A stretch of 50,325 nucleotides of DNA from contig CAAFUL010000032.1 in the NCBI GenBank assembly GCA_900766185.1, positions 1 to 50,325 on the forward strand, written 5' to 3'. The translations under genes were made by a program, and so were the position numbers. Shown one piece after another: positions 16,387 to 26,019 of the stretch. Under the pieces are notes generated by a model that saw nothing but the letters and a program-made list of their open reading frames with translations, was not told the DNA's origin and ran no database searches. Origin of the DNA: an uncultured Johnsonella sp. Its GTDB lineage: Bacteria > Bacillota > Clostridia > Lachnospirales > Lachnospiraceae. Each line of letters begins with the position of its first letter. Position 1 is the stretch's first letter.

Positions 16387-17916
16387 TTATAAATCCAAGT
16401 CTTTGTGTTGAATATTTTTCTTATCAAAGAAATTTCTTCTGCCCCTTTTTCTTCTGCTATTTTCATGTAGATGTATTTTTTCTTTTGACCAACCGTACAT
16501 AATGCGGCGCTTTCTTCTTTCCTCTCTTAAAAATGCAAGTTCCTTAGCTTCTTTATAGGATATTATAAGCCTTATAATAATCAGTATTATGGCAATGATT
16601 ATGATGAATATAAAGCCTAAAACAAAGTAAAACCCATACTTGATCATAAACTTGGTAAACTTTGATGAAAAACTTGCATCACTCGCTTTGATAACCTTCT
16701 TATAAGGAGAAGAAGGAGATGCTATGCTCACATCAGTATCCGTAAGATCCGAGTTTATATCGCTGCTTATATAAAGAGGGGATGAACCTACCTGTCTGCC
16801 GTCATACAAATACTCTATATCGGCGATTATATTTTTATTGTCAAGTACTGTCGGATGATAGTTAAGGCGGTGTGTAACCTCCGAGGCTTTTGCATCATTA
16901 GGTAAAACTATCTTGTGTGCAGGCGTACTTGATAAAGACGGCAGCGAGTTCCCGGAGTCCTGTATAAATCTTATTTCTATGGACTGTTTGTCTGAAGCGC
17001 TGTCATTTATTTCAAGCTTTTTAAACTTATTAAATCCGAATTCCATCAAAGCCTTGGTGTCGGTATAATGTGTTTTATGACCGTTAAGTACTACCGTAAT
17101 TAAAGACATATTATCCTTGGAGGCATAAGTTACTAAAGTGTTGCCGGCAAGCATGGTATAACCGGTCTTTCCGCCCATTGCATATTCATAAAAATTAGGA
17201 TTGCTTCTTCGTATCATACCGTGGTGATTATATATATCAAAACCTTCAGGTGCCACCTTATAAGGCGGCAAATGATAGGTTACGGATGAGGCTATCTCAA
17301 ATACTGTGGGATTAGCTAAAGCCTCCCTTGAAATAATGGCAAAATCATAGGCACTTGTATAGTGGTTTGGATTATTAAGACCGCTTGGGTTTTCAAAGTG
17401 TGAATTGGTACAATTAAGCTTTGCTGCCTTTTCATTCATAAGCTTTGCGAATTCCTCTATACTGCCGCTACAATGTTCAGCTAAAGCATTGGCTGCTTCG
17501 TTGGCTGATTGAAGAAGCATGGCATAAAGGGCATCCTTTACGGTAACCGTATCACCTACTAAAAAACCTGCACTTGAAGAGCCGGACTCAACATTATGTA
17601 CCGCATTATATGAAAATGTTAAAGTATCATCAAGATTACATCTTTCTACAATTATAAGTGCGGTAAGCAACTTGGTAATACTTGCGGGGTAGTACCTTTC
17701 ATTTGCATTTTTTTCATAAAGAACGGTGCCTGTTTCGGCTTCCATAACTATAGCACCGTCAGCCTGTACATTAACATTATCAGGCCAAGTAACGGCAAAA
17801 GAAGTAAAGCTTAGATTTAAGCTTAAGAGAACGAGTAAAATAACGGTTTTCATAGGCTTAAATCTAAACTTAGAAGTAATTTTATTAAAAAACTTTTTTC
17901 GATATTCTTGAATCAC
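16387..17916 (-). CDS. Serine-type D-Ala-D-Ala carboxypeptidase (DacF/PBP5-like)
   Basis: A 509-residue low-molecular-weight penicillin-binding protein that trims pentapeptide stems of peptidoglycan. Active-site motifs are SITK (79-82), SAN (137-139) and KTG (250-252). An N-terminal hydrophobic segment (about 24-41) exports the enzyme; a second membrane helix (about 420-445) followed by a basic Arg/Lys-rich tail anchors the C terminus, in place of the usual amphipathic anchor. The start is a GTG at 17916; an ATG 21 codons later (MKTVILL) would give a more usual signal peptide and may be the true start. It follows the DUF1461 gene by 50 bases and is probably the last gene of the V-ATPase transcript. 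Confidence 0.88.
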   Translation of the reverse strand: MIQEYRKKFFNKITSKFRFKPMKTVILLVLLSLNLSFTSFAVTWPDNVNVQADGAIVMEAETGTVLYEKNANERYYPASITKLLTALIIVERCNLDDTLTFSYNAVHNVESGSSSAGFLVGDTVTVKDALYAMLLQSANEAANALAEHCSGSIEEFAKLMNEKAAKLNCTNSHFENPSGLNNPNHYTSAYDFAIISREALANPTVFEIASSVTYHLPPYKVAPEGFDIYNHHGMIRRSNPNFYEYAMGGKTGYTMLAGNTLVTYASKDNMSLITVVLNGHKTHYTDTKALMEFGFNKFKKLEINDSASDKQSIEIRFIQDSGNSLPSLSSTPAHKIVLPNDAKASEVTHRLNYHPTVLDNKNIIADIEYLYDGRQVGSSPLYISSDINSDLTDTDVSIASPSSPYKKVIKASDASFSSKFTKFMIKYGFYFVLGFIFIIIIAIILIIIRLIISYKEAKELAFLREERRKRRIMYGWSKEKIHLHENSRRKRGRRNFFDKKNIQHKDLDL

Positions 17917-17966
17917 TTTCTTGACTACTAACCTTTCGGGAAAAAATATTTCTGTATAAGGCGATT

Positions 17967-18677
17967 TTATAAAAACTTTCTTTTCTTAACCTGCTTAGTA
18001 CTGCTAAATATCAGGTATGAGATAGCAATGGTAATTATAAGCAGTATGGCGAAAATAAGGGCAACATACAAGGCTGTATCTATAAAAAATCCTATAGGAA
18101 CCAAGCGTATAAGCTTATCTGTTTCGGGATTTAACATCCACAAGTCATTGTTGAAAAATATCTCATGAAATTTTATAAAATATTTGTCAAAATCAGAGGA
18201 TATAATAAATACAAGTACTGCCGTACCGAGTATAAACACGCCCGAACATATCATCATCATCAAAGATATGATTCTCGAGGGGTGCTGTTTTAAAAGCGCC
18301 ATTATTATAAGTAATATGGCAGATAAAACCAAAAGTACAAGCCGAATAGTCATGGCTGCCCTAAAAAGTGCCTTTACATCCATCATATGAGCAACTTCTT
18401 TGGAATTAAAAAAGTTGACATTTTCCTGACCGTTTATAGTTGCGGTAATATCGGAGAGATTCTCTCTGTTGCCTTTTAAGTAGGCGGTCATTTCCTTGGT
18501 TACCGAAACAAGGTCTTCAACTTCCATGGATAAACTTCTGGGTACATCGTATTTATTATACTCGTGGGCATAATAATTTGGAACATAGTACACTAAAATT
18601 TCAACAGAAGTTATTGCAATAATTATTAGCACACAAAAAGAAAAAATCCCGGCAAGAATATAGGAGATTACCTTCAT
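17967..18677 (-). CDS. DUF1461 (TIGR01906-like) integral membrane protein
   Basis: A 236-residue protein with four predicted transmembrane segments: about 5-30, 110-130, 140-165 and 200-225. The stretch HMMDVKALF before the second helix and KFHEIFFNNDLWMLNP in the loop before the last helix match the lactococcal LctC/TIGR01906 family, whose function is unknown. It starts one base after ntpD and continues that operon; the conserved His/Asp/Glu-rich extracellular loops might bind a ligand or metal, but that is speculation. Confidence 0.75.
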   Translation of the reverse strand: MKVISYILAGIFSFCVLIIIAITSVEILVYYVPNYYAHEYNKYDVPRSLSMEVEDLVSVTKEMTAYLKGNRENLSDITATINGQENVNFFNSKEVAHMMDVKALFRAAMTIRLVLLVLSAILLIIMALLKQHPSRIISLMMMICSGVFILGTAVLVFIISSDFDKYFIKFHEIFFNNDLWMLNPETDKLIRLVPIGFFIDTALYVALIFAILLIITIAISYLIFSSTKQVKKRKFL

Positions 18678-18678
18678 A

Positions 18679-19296
18679 TTAGCCGACAGCCCTCCTTTTA
18701 ATTACTTTCAGTCTTGTAAATTCTTCTCTTTCCTTTTCTTCAAGAGCATTGCTTATATTTTTACAAAGATTATCATACATAGGTATGGTAATGTTTTTTA
18801 AAGCATTGGCTCTTTTTTGAGTCTTTTTAATGCTTGTTGCCAGCCTGTATGCAGAGTTTTCTATCATGGAAAGATTTATAGTAAGTTCCTTAACTTTTTC
18901 AAAGTGCTCTCTGGCTATATCCAAGGCTTCAGAAGTAGAATAATAAGCATAATAAAGCTTAGGCTTGGAGCTTTCATGTTCTACCAGCGGTATTTCGGTA
19001 CCCATAACGGAGCGGGATTTTATATGTATATTATTATCCGTAGGAATAGACATGGAAATATCATTTACATGATCTACTCCAAGCTCGATATTGGCATACT
19101 GGAGAGCTTTATATGCCTTGGTATAGGTGCTGTCTATCTCTGATTGGATACTTTTTGCCCTGTCTATAAGTCCCATAAGCTCCCTTATAAGTATATTTCT
19201 TTTTTTATCCATAAGTCCAAAACCAAGCCTTGCAAGTTTAAGTGAATTCTTGGCATTGATTAAGTTTCCTTTGGTAGGAAATGTATTTATATTCAT
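18679..19296 (-). CDS. ntpD: V-type ATP synthase subunit D
   Basis: A 205-residue, largely helical protein forming the central rotor shaft of the V1/A1 motor. N-terminal FPTKGNLINAKNSLKLARLG and the internal RANALKNITIPMYD are typical of the family. Start after GGAG at proper spacing. Thirty-eight bases separate it from ntpB upstream. Together with subunit F it links ATP hydrolysis in AB to the membrane ring. Confidence 0.93.
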   Translation of the reverse strand: MNINTFPTKGNLINAKNSLKLARLGFGLMDKKRNILIRELMGLIDRAKSIQSEIDSTYTKAYKALQYANIELGVDHVNDISMSIPTDNNIHIKSRSVMGTEIPLVEHESSKPKLYYAYYSTSEALDIAREHFEKVKELTINLSMIENSAYRLATSIKKTQKRANALKNITIPMYDNLCKNISNALEEKEREEFTRLKVIKRRAVG

Positions 19297-19334
19297 AAGT
19301 ATACTCCACGCTTTGAACAGTACTGCTCCAATGC

Positions 19335-20720
19335 TTACTCTCTTCCTTGATAGTATTGTTCAAGCAATTTACTGTCAAGTCTGTCAAGCTCACTCTTTGG
19401 CAATATGGACAAAAGTTTCCAGCCAAGAGTAAGAGTTTCAATTATAGTTCTGTTATCATTTTCAGACTGACCTACAAAACCGGTTTCAAAAGCTTTGCCG
19501 AACTCAAGATACTTCTTATCGGTATCCGAAAGCTCATCCTCACCTATAACCGAAGCAAGTGCCCTTGCATCCTGAACCTTTGCGTAGGATGAGAAGAGCT
19601 GGTTTGCAACCGCTTGGTGATCAGCCCTTGTAAATCCCTCTCCTATACCGTCCTTCATAAGTCTTGAAAGGGAAGGCAGTATATTTATAGGAGGATATAT
19701 ATTCTTACCGCTCAGTGTCTTGTCAAGCACTATCTGACCCTCGGTAATATATCCGGTAAGGTCGGGTATCGGGTGAGTTATATCATCATTGGGCATGGTA
19801 AGTATAGGTATCTGTGTTACGGAGCCGCTACTGCCGTGTACTATACCGGCTCTTTCGTATATAGTTGCAAGCTCCGAATAAAGGTAGCCCGGAAATCCCT
19901 TACGGGAGGGGATCTCGCCCTTGGAAGAAGAAACCTCTCTTAGGGCTTCGGCAAATGAAGTCATATCTGTAAGTATGACAAGTATATGCATACCCTTTTC
20001 ATAAGCCAGATATTCAGCCAAAGTAAGTGCTATCTTAGGCGTAATTATTCTCTCGACTACAGGGTCGTTGGCAAAGTTGATAAATGTGGCAACATGCTCA
20101 CTTACTCCGCTTTCTTCAAAAGCCCTTCTGAAGTATTCGCCGACATCGTATTTGACACCCATTGCCGCAAAGACTACTGCAAACTTATCATCAGTAGCCG
20201 CATCATCTCCCAGAGAAGACTGGCAGACTATCTGTGCGGCTAACTTGTCATGAGGAAGTCCGTTTCCTGAGAATATAGGAAGTTTTTGCCCTCTGATCAA
20301 GGTTATAAGTCCGTCTATTGAAGAAATACCCGTTCTTATATAATTACGAGGATACTCCCTGCTGACGGGGTTTAGAGGATCGCCGTTAATATCAAGTACC
20401 TTATCGGGTTGCAAGGGACCGAGCTTATCTATAGGTTTTCCTATACCGTTAAAAGTTCTTCCAAGCATATTGACAGAGACTCCAAGTTGCATAGGATGTC
20501 CCGTAAGTGTTGTATTGGTATTGGTCAAAGACATACCGTCACTGCCTTCAAAGACCTGTATAATAGCCTTGTCTTCATGTAATTCTATAATGCGTCCAAG
20601 TCTTTTTTCTTTGCCTGCAACCTTAATTTCCACAATTTCATCAAAAGCGGCACCCCTTACGCCTTCCAAAACTACAAGAGGACCGTTAATCGAACTTAGT
20701 CCGAGATATTCTATTGACAT
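19335..20720 (-). CDS. ntpB: V-type ATP synthase subunit B
   Basis: A 461-residue non-catalytic nucleotide-binding subunit of the V1/A1 hexamer. It lacks a classic P-loop (position is SGNGLPHDKLAAQI) as expected for B, and shows VPSRKG-like (IPSRKGFPGYLYSELATIYERAG) and GSVTQIPILTMPNDDITHPIPDLTGYI segments. Standard length. AAGGAG precedes the ATG, 12 bases after ntpA. Confidence 0.96.
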   Translation of the reverse strand: MSIEYLGLSSINGPLVVLEGVRGAAFDEIVEIKVAGKEKRLGRIIELHEDKAIIQVFEGSDGMSLTNTNTTLTGHPMQLGVSVNMLGRTFNGIGKPIDKLGPLQPDKVLDINGDPLNPVSREYPRNYIRTGISSIDGLITLIRGQKLPIFSGNGLPHDKLAAQIVCQSSLGDDAATDDKFAVVFAAMGVKYDVGEYFRRAFEESGVSEHVATFINFANDPVVERIITPKIALTLAEYLAYEKGMHILVILTDMTSFAEALREVSSSKGEIPSRKGFPGYLYSELATIYERAGIVHGSSGSVTQIPILTMPNDDITHPIPDLTGYITEGQIVLDKTLSGKNIYPPINILPSLSRLMKDGIGEGFTRADHQAVANQLFSSYAKVQDARALASVIGEDELSDTDKKYLEFGKAFETGFVGQSENDNRTIIETLTLGWKLLSILPKSELDRLDSKLLEQYYQGRE

Positions 20721-20732
20721 ATCTATATCTCC

Positions 20733-22499
20733 TTAAGCGTGTTTTTCGGAAATAGAACTGTAGAATCTGTCTATATCCTGTTTATAATTGTCAAACATTT
20801 CAAGCTTATTGTTAGGAACATCATATTTGATATTTATTATCCTGTTCCATATTCCGTCTGCATTAAGTACGGACATAGGTATACCTATATTAACTAAAAG
20901 TTTGGCTTTTTCATAGAGGTAAAGTATAATTTCCATCATCTTAAACTGTTTTATCAAAGGTACATAGGTATCCTCTGAGTGGAATGCATTTTGTTGTAAA
21001 AATCCTACCCTTATAACTCTTGAAATGTCAAGTATAAGTTTTTGCTCATCGGGCAACACATCGGAGCCTATAAGCTTTACTATTTCCATTAGGGCTGATT
21101 CCTGATTAAGTATGTATAAAAGTTCCGCTCTAAAGTGCATAAATCTTTTATCTACATTCTCAGAGTACCAAGCGGATAGATCCGAGAGGTATTCCGAATA
21201 ACTGTCAAGCCACTGTATTGCAGGGAAATGCCTTGCATAAGCCAAGGATTTATCAAGTCCCCAAAAAGCTCTGACGAATCTTTTTGTATTTTGGGTTACC
21301 GGCTCGGAAAAGTCTCCACCCTGAGGTGAAACCGCTCCTATAATAGAAACGGATGACTCCGATTCGTTTAAGTTCTTAACCATTCCTGCTCTTTCATAGA
21401 AAGAAGAAAGTCTTGAAGCAAGATAAGCCGGAAATCCCTCTTCCGCAGGCATTTCCTCAAGTCTTCCCGAAATCTCACGAAGAGCCTCCGCCCATCTTGA
21501 AGTTGAGTCTGCCATGATGGCTACATCGTAGCCCATGTCTCTATAGTATTCGGCAAGTGTAAGTCCGCAGTAAAGGCTTGCTTCTCTTGCGGCAACCGGC
21601 ATATTTGAGGTATTGGCAATAAGAACCGTCCTTGCCATAAGCGGATTGCCCGAGCGTGGGTCAACCAATTCGGAAAACTCCTCAAGTACCTGTGTCATCT
21701 CATTACCACGCTCGCCACAGCCTATATATACGATAATATCCGCATCGGACCACTTGGCTATCTGATGCTGCGTCATGGTTTTACCTGTTCCGAAACCTCC
21801 CGGAACGGCAGCAGTGCCTCCCTTAGCCAAAGGGAAAAAGGTATCGAGTATTCTCTGTCCTGTGATCAAAGGTCTCGTTGCGGAAAAACGCTTTAGAACC
21901 GGTCTTGCATTTCTTATAGGCCAGTGCTGCGTCATGCTTATTTCTTTTTCGCTTCCGTCTTCAAGCTGTAGAGTAAGCAGTCTGTCTGATATAGTATAAC
22001 TGCCGTTCTCAACTACATCAAGTACATAACCGGATAAATTCGGAGGAAGCATAACTTTATGTGTTATGGCGGTAGTTTCCGGTACTTCCGCTATTATAGT
22101 GCCGCCTTTTATATGCTGACCTTTTTCAACCTTGATAGTTGTATCCCAAAGTTTTTTGGTATCCAAAGAAGATACATTCATACCTCTTTTTATAAAGTTG
22201 CCGGCTTCCTCGGCTATACTTTTAAGCGGTCTTTCTATACCGTCAAAGATATTGTTGAGTATACCCGGAGCCAAGGTTACGCTTATAGGTGCACCGAAAC
22301 CTTCAACCTCTTCTCCGGGCTTTAGTCCGGTGGTTTCCTCATAGACTTGTATAGTACAGACCTTTCCTTCAAGTATGATAACCTCGCCTACAAGTCTTGC
22401 AGGTCCGACATGCACCATTTCATGCATTACAAAACCGGCTTCATTGTCAGCCTTTACTATAGGACCGTTAATAGAAAATATTTTTCCTATTTTAGACAT
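20733..22499 (-). CDS. ntpA: V-type ATP synthase subunit A (catalytic)
   Basis: A 588-residue catalytic ATPase subunit. The P-loop GGFGTGKT lies near residues 231-238, followed by GCGERGNEM, and DSTSRWAEALREISGRLEE. The extra non-homologous region present in A but not B subunits follows the N-terminal barrel. Start at 22499 (MSKIGKIF) is chosen because GGAGG lies a few bases upstream; an in-frame ATG at 22559 falls deep inside ntpE. The start overlaps the ntpE stop by eight bases, so translation is coupled. Confidence 0.96.
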   Translation of the reverse strand: MSKIGKIFSINGPIVKADNEAGFVMHEMVHVGPARLVGEVIILEGKVCTIQVYEETTGLKPGEEVEGFGAPISVTLAPGILNNIFDGIERPLKSIAEEAGNFIKRGMNVSSLDTKKLWDTTIKVEKGQHIKGGTIIAEVPETTAITHKVMLPPNLSGYVLDVVENGSYTISDRLLTLQLEDGSEKEISMTQHWPIRNARPVLKRFSATRPLITGQRILDTFFPLAKGGTAAVPGGFGTGKTMTQHQIAKWSDADIIVYIGCGERGNEMTQVLEEFSELVDPRSGNPLMARTVLIANTSNMPVAAREASLYCGLTLAEYYRDMGYDVAIMADSTSRWAEALREISGRLEEMPAEEGFPAYLASRLSSFYERAGMVKNLNESESSVSIIGAVSPQGGDFSEPVTQNTKRFVRAFWGLDKSLAYARHFPAIQWLDSYSEYLSDLSAWYSENVDKRFMHFRAELLYILNQESALMEIVKLIGSDVLPDEQKLILDISRVIRVGFLQQNAFHSEDTYVPLIKQFKMMEIILYLYEKAKLLVNIGIPMSVLNADGIWNRIINIKYDVPNNKLEMFDNYKQDIDRFYSSISEKHA

Positions 22500-23085
22500 C
22501 TTCTTCACCTCCAAGATCGAACATAAACCTAAGCTTTGCTGTTTCAAGTTTCTTGGCAAATGAATTATCTATAAGTATGTTCTTTTTAGGTAAAAGAGCC
22601 TTGGTTCCACCCATGAATGAGTGCTCGCTTATTTTGATGCAATCAGTCTGGTGCCTTGCACAAAGCTCATGAAGTCTTGACTCATCAGTAGAATCGACAT
22701 ATATAATAAGCTCATCTCCATCTGCAAATTTCAAGGCGTACTCTATCTGTGAAGATATAAGCTCAATGTACTCCTTGGTATTGATAAAGTTGGAGATCTT
22801 ATCGCTAAGCTCTACGAACAGCTTATCTGTAAGTTCGGTTCTTGCTTCTCCTATCAGTTGCTTTGAATGAAGTTGTTCGTTGGATAGCTCTTTATTTAAT
22901 TTTTTTTCTAAATTTTCTTTTTCTATTTTGATCTGTGTGTCTGCTATTTCTTGGGACTTTACAGTATAAGCTTCAAAGTCTTTATCCAAAGCCGTTTGCT
23001 GCTGCAAGATAAGTTCTTCGGATTTTTTTTTGGCTGCAAGAACACAGTACTCAGTAAAATTAGTTAGCTTTTCATCTAGGGTCAT
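22492..23085 (-). CDS. ntpE: V-type ATP synthase subunit E
   Basis: A 197-residue protein; its N-terminal half (about 15-85) is a charged coiled coil and its C-terminal half is a globular domain with SFMGGTKALLPKKNILIDNSF, the usual end of E subunits. It forms the peripheral stalk with the H/G-type subunit encoded by the first gene of the operon. Overlaps ntpA by eight bases. Confidence 0.9.
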   Translation of the reverse strand: MTLDEKLTNFTEYCVLAAKKKSEELILQQQTALDKDFEAYTVKSQEIADTQIKIEKENLEKKLNKELSNEQLHSKQLIGEARTELTDKLFVELSDKISNFINTKEYIELISSQIEYALKFADGDELIIYVDSTDESRLHELCARHQTDCIKISEHSFMGGTKALLPKKNILIDNSFAKKLETAKLRFMFDLGGEEDV

Positions 23086-23117
23086 AAATACCTGCCTTCT
23101 TATTAATCAAAGCTTTT

Positions 23118-23426
23118 CTAAAGCTTAAGTCCTATAGCTTCATTAACATAGTCCGTGATAAAGTTGGGTTTTCTGCCGCTTCCGTGTCTGTCAGGAATAT
23201 CAACAAATAAAGGAGTCTTGTACTTAAGTTTTATACTGTTTATATAATCGGGATACTGCTTTTGAAAGCTCTCCATTAAAAGTATAATACCTATTTCTTT
23301 ATCAGTCAGGGCATGCTCTATAGAACTTTTAAGTTCAGTCAAGTTCCTTGCGATAACACCGTCTACCCCTGCGAGCCTAAGCCCGGTAAGAGTATCGGTA
23401 TTATCGCTGACAACATACATTTTCAT
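23118..23426 (-). CDS. ntpF: V-type ATP synthase subunit F
   Basis: A 102-residue Rossmann-like subunit with MYVVSDNTDTLTGLRLAGV at the N terminus and ILLMESF in the middle, both typical. It binds subunit D on the central stalk. ATG 23426 is chosen because AAAAGG lies seven to eight bases upstream; a possible earlier in-frame start at 23453 would overlap ntpK and add nine unconserved residues. Confidence 0.9.
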   Translation of the reverse strand: MKMYVVSDNTDTLTGLRLAGVDGVIARNLTELKSSIEHALTDKEIGIILLMESFQKQYPDYINSIKLKYKTPLFVDIPDRHGSGRKPNFITDYVNEAIGLKL

Positions 23427-23439
23427 AAATCTTACCTTT

Positions 23440-23868
23440 TTATAACTTTCCAAGTATCATAAATGCAATGATAAGTCCGTACAGACACACACCTTCCGCA
23501 AGACCTATAAAGATCAGTGACTTACCGAGGATAGAAGAGTCTTCACTTATAGCTCCGAGAGCTGCCGAAGCCGCTGCTGATACCGCAATACCTCCGCCTA
23601 TGCAGGCAAGACCTACGGAAAGAGCTGCTGCTATATAACCAAGACCTGTGTTCATTGAAGCGCTTGCTGCACCTTCGGCTGCAAAAGCTGAAGCTCCAAA
23701 AAGAAAAGTACTTGAAAGTATCATTGTTGTAAAAAACATAAATACATTAAGTGCCAATGCTTTTTTATAGCTTTTTTTGGTCCCTGACCCTCTTAGAAAA
23801 AGTCCTGCCGGAAGTGCCAAACTTAATATAAATGCTGCTGTAATAGTTAATTTTGCTATAATATCCAT
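23440..23868 (-). CDS. ntpK: V-type ATP synthase subunit K (membrane rotor ring)
   Basis: A 142-residue proteolipid with four hydrophobic stretches. Only the second pair looks like a true c-ring hairpin: GLGYIAAALSVGLACIGGG, a polar loop AISEDSSILGK, and GLAEGVCLYGLIIAF, whose Glu should carry the transported ion. The first pair (about 5-26 and 37-60) lacks an acidic residue and is joined by a basic loop (KKSYKK). Start at 23868 follows AAGGAG. Whether the coupling ion is H+ or Na+ cannot be decided by eye. Confidence 0.9.
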   Translation of the reverse strand: MDIIAKLTITAAFILSLALPAGLFLRGSGTKKSYKKALALNVFMFFTTMILSSTFLFGASAFAAEGAASASMNTGLGYIAAALSVGLACIGGGIAVSAAASAALGAISEDSSILGKSLIFIGLAEGVCLYGLIIAFMILGKL

Positions 23869-23942
23869 TGTAAATCTCCTTAATATTTTTTTGAGTTTAA
23901 AAAGCTTAAAATCTGTTTTGTTTTTGTTACAGCTTGGGTAAT

Positions 23943-24005
23943 CATTCATCTTTATCTAAAAACTGAAAAAAATCCCTTTATTTACAAATCAGATGAAGAT
24001 AAATG
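23943..24005. repeat. Small inverted-repeat element, family F copy 1
   Basis: CATTCATCTTTATCT (23943-23957) pairs with AGATGAAGATAAATG (23991-24005), 13 of 15 positions, around a 33-base spacer. It sits in the 181-base gap between ntpI and ntpK. A similar pair of arms occurs at 37830-37894. Confidence 0.5.
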
Positions 24006-24049
24006 TAGACATCAAACATACCAAAACTTCTAAAACTGTAATCTTTAAC

Positions 24050-25990
24050 TTATTTTCTGTTATATGGAACAAATACTCGTCCGAGTCCCTTGTAAAACCT
24101 GCTGAAAAGCTCATAATATTCAAGCCTGAGCACCTGTATCCCTACTATAAGTCCTTCCATTCCGCACACAAAGATATTGCCCAGTATTATTCCGAGCCAA
24201 TTAATTGAAGCGACATCTCCGGTCGCACCCGAAAGTAGCAACACGACCTCCATCATGGCTGCATGGCTTATGGCAAATGCACCTACTCTGACGAAGGAAA
24301 GAGTATTTGAAAAGTAGCTTAAGAGCACTTCAAATAGTTCAAAGAAACCTTGCACAAAGAACATACCTTTTTCCTCAGGGAAAATATGTACACTTTTCTC
24401 TAAGAAGTGGGTTAAAGGCTCCTTGAAGAATATAAGCAGCAAAGGAATTACAAACATAATTATAAGTATACTGCTTGCAAGCACAATATGCTGTGTAAGG
24501 AAAAGTACTGCTACAGTTACCGCACTTCCATAAAATACTATACCTGCAACTCCGTTAGTGTCAAATAAAGCCTCGCCGTATTCGTTGCTTTTAACTCTGT
24601 TTATAATATTTAATATCATAGAAAAGAGTATAACCGCACAGCCTATACCTATAGCTACGATAAATACGGTGTTAAGTCTGCCTATAAGAGGTATATCGCT
24701 CATTGCCTCCCCCGGTCTTAGCCACAGAGCCGGTATCAAATCTTCAAATCCGAATACCGAGCCGAAGAGACAGCCGAAAATCATGGATGAAATACCGCAG
24801 ACCGAAACAATAGAAGCAAGTCTTGATTTTTTCCACTTACTTATAATAAGCCCAAGTATACTTAGGACAGCACCCTGCCCGAGATCTCCGAACATAAAGC
24901 CGAACAAAAATGCATAGAACACGGACACTATAGGTGTCGGGTCTATCTCGTTATGGCTGGGCAGACCATACATTTCTATAAAAAGCTCAAAAGGCTTAAA
25001 TAGTACAAAATTCTTCAGCTTAGTGGGTGCTATACTAAAAAGGTTGGAATGTTTCTCCTCTACAAAGCAAAAAGTATCCTTATCTTTTTCAATAAGTGCT
25101 CTTAAAGCATCGGCATCTTTGGCGCTCATCCATCCACACAAGATGTAAAAAAGTACATGGGGATTTTTTGAGTCGTGCTTGGTTAAAGCTGCCATCTTTC
25201 TTATATCAAAGTTTTCTATATATCTGTTTAAGGTACTGAAAGCTTTGATAAAATCAGCCTTATTCTTCTCAAGAACATCTCCTATATACCTTTTTATCCT
25301 GTCTCTTGCCAAGGTGAACTTTTCTATATCATCTTTTAGGCAGTCGCTTGCGACCTGAGGAGTTCCCTGATATTCATCAGAAAGGAAAAAACGCTCAAAG
25401 TGCATGGATGAATATATGGAGTCTATCCTGTCGCTTAAGGTAACAGGCACAAAATACACACCCCAGACATAGTCGCCCACTTCCCTGCAAGTATAGAAGA
25501 TGGAGTCTATATCATCATGTATATAGTCCATAAACTTCTTATAATAATCCTTGGTAAAGCGTCCGAACCTGTATTTAATAAACTTAAAGTGTAAAATAGA
25601 GCTGACATCATAATTAAGACCGATAAACTGTTCTATTTGAGTTAATTTGTCTTCGGCAACTTCTATTTTTCTGTCGAGTTTATCTATTGCCTGTTTTTGT
25701 TTTTTTATTTCATGTGCCAAGCGTTCCACCAGCTCGGCAGCTTCCTTGATATCCATGTATTCACTAGAAGAGGTATCAAGATCCGTGTATTGTTTTTTTA
25801 GTTCCAAAGCGGTGGCAAAACTGTCTTTGTAGGGTGTAGTCTCTGTAAATGTTTGCAGACCTTTTACATTCTTAAGCTCCACAAGCGCATTTTCAAGCTG
25901 TATATCATACTTCATGATATAGTTTTCTATTACCCTGTCTATATCATCTTTTGGTCCCGTAATACTTAGGAACTTCATTTGTTCTACCAT
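24050..25990 (-). CDS. ntpI: V-type ATP synthase subunit I (stator membrane subunit)
   Basis: A 646-residue protein with a cytoplasmic N-terminal half (about 1-340) containing coiled coils, and a C-terminal half with about seven transmembrane helices. PTPIVSVFYAFLFGFMFGDLGQGAV and LSYFSNTLSFVRVGAFAISHAAMM (whose Arg faces the rotor glutamate) are hallmark segments of the a/I family. Start 25990 follows AAAGGAG. It forms the ion channel against the K ring. Confidence 0.95.
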   Translation of the reverse strand: MVEQMKFLSITGPKDDIDRVIENYIMKYDIQLENALVELKNVKGLQTFTETTPYKDSFATALELKKQYTDLDTSSSEYMDIKEAAELVERLAHEIKKQKQAIDKLDRKIEVAEDKLTQIEQFIGLNYDVSSILHFKFIKYRFGRFTKDYYKKFMDYIHDDIDSIFYTCREVGDYVWGVYFVPVTLSDRIDSIYSSMHFERFFLSDEYQGTPQVASDCLKDDIEKFTLARDRIKRYIGDVLEKNKADFIKAFSTLNRYIENFDIRKMAALTKHDSKNPHVLFYILCGWMSAKDADALRALIEKDKDTFCFVEEKHSNLFSIAPTKLKNFVLFKPFELFIEMYGLPSHNEIDPTPIVSVFYAFLFGFMFGDLGQGAVLSILGLIISKWKKSRLASIVSVCGISSMIFGCLFGSVFGFEDLIPALWLRPGEAMSDIPLIGRLNTVFIVAIGIGCAVILFSMILNIINRVKSNEYGEALFDTNGVAGIVFYGSAVTVAVLFLTQHIVLASSILIIMFVIPLLLIFFKEPLTHFLEKSVHIFPEEKGMFFVQGFFELFEVLLSYFSNTLSFVRVGAFAISHAAMMEVVLLLSGATGDVASINWLGIILGNIFVCGMEGLIVGIQVLRLEYYELFSRFYKGLGRVFVPYNRK

Positions 25991-26019
25991 AAAAATCTCC
26001 TTTAGATTTAAGTATAAGC

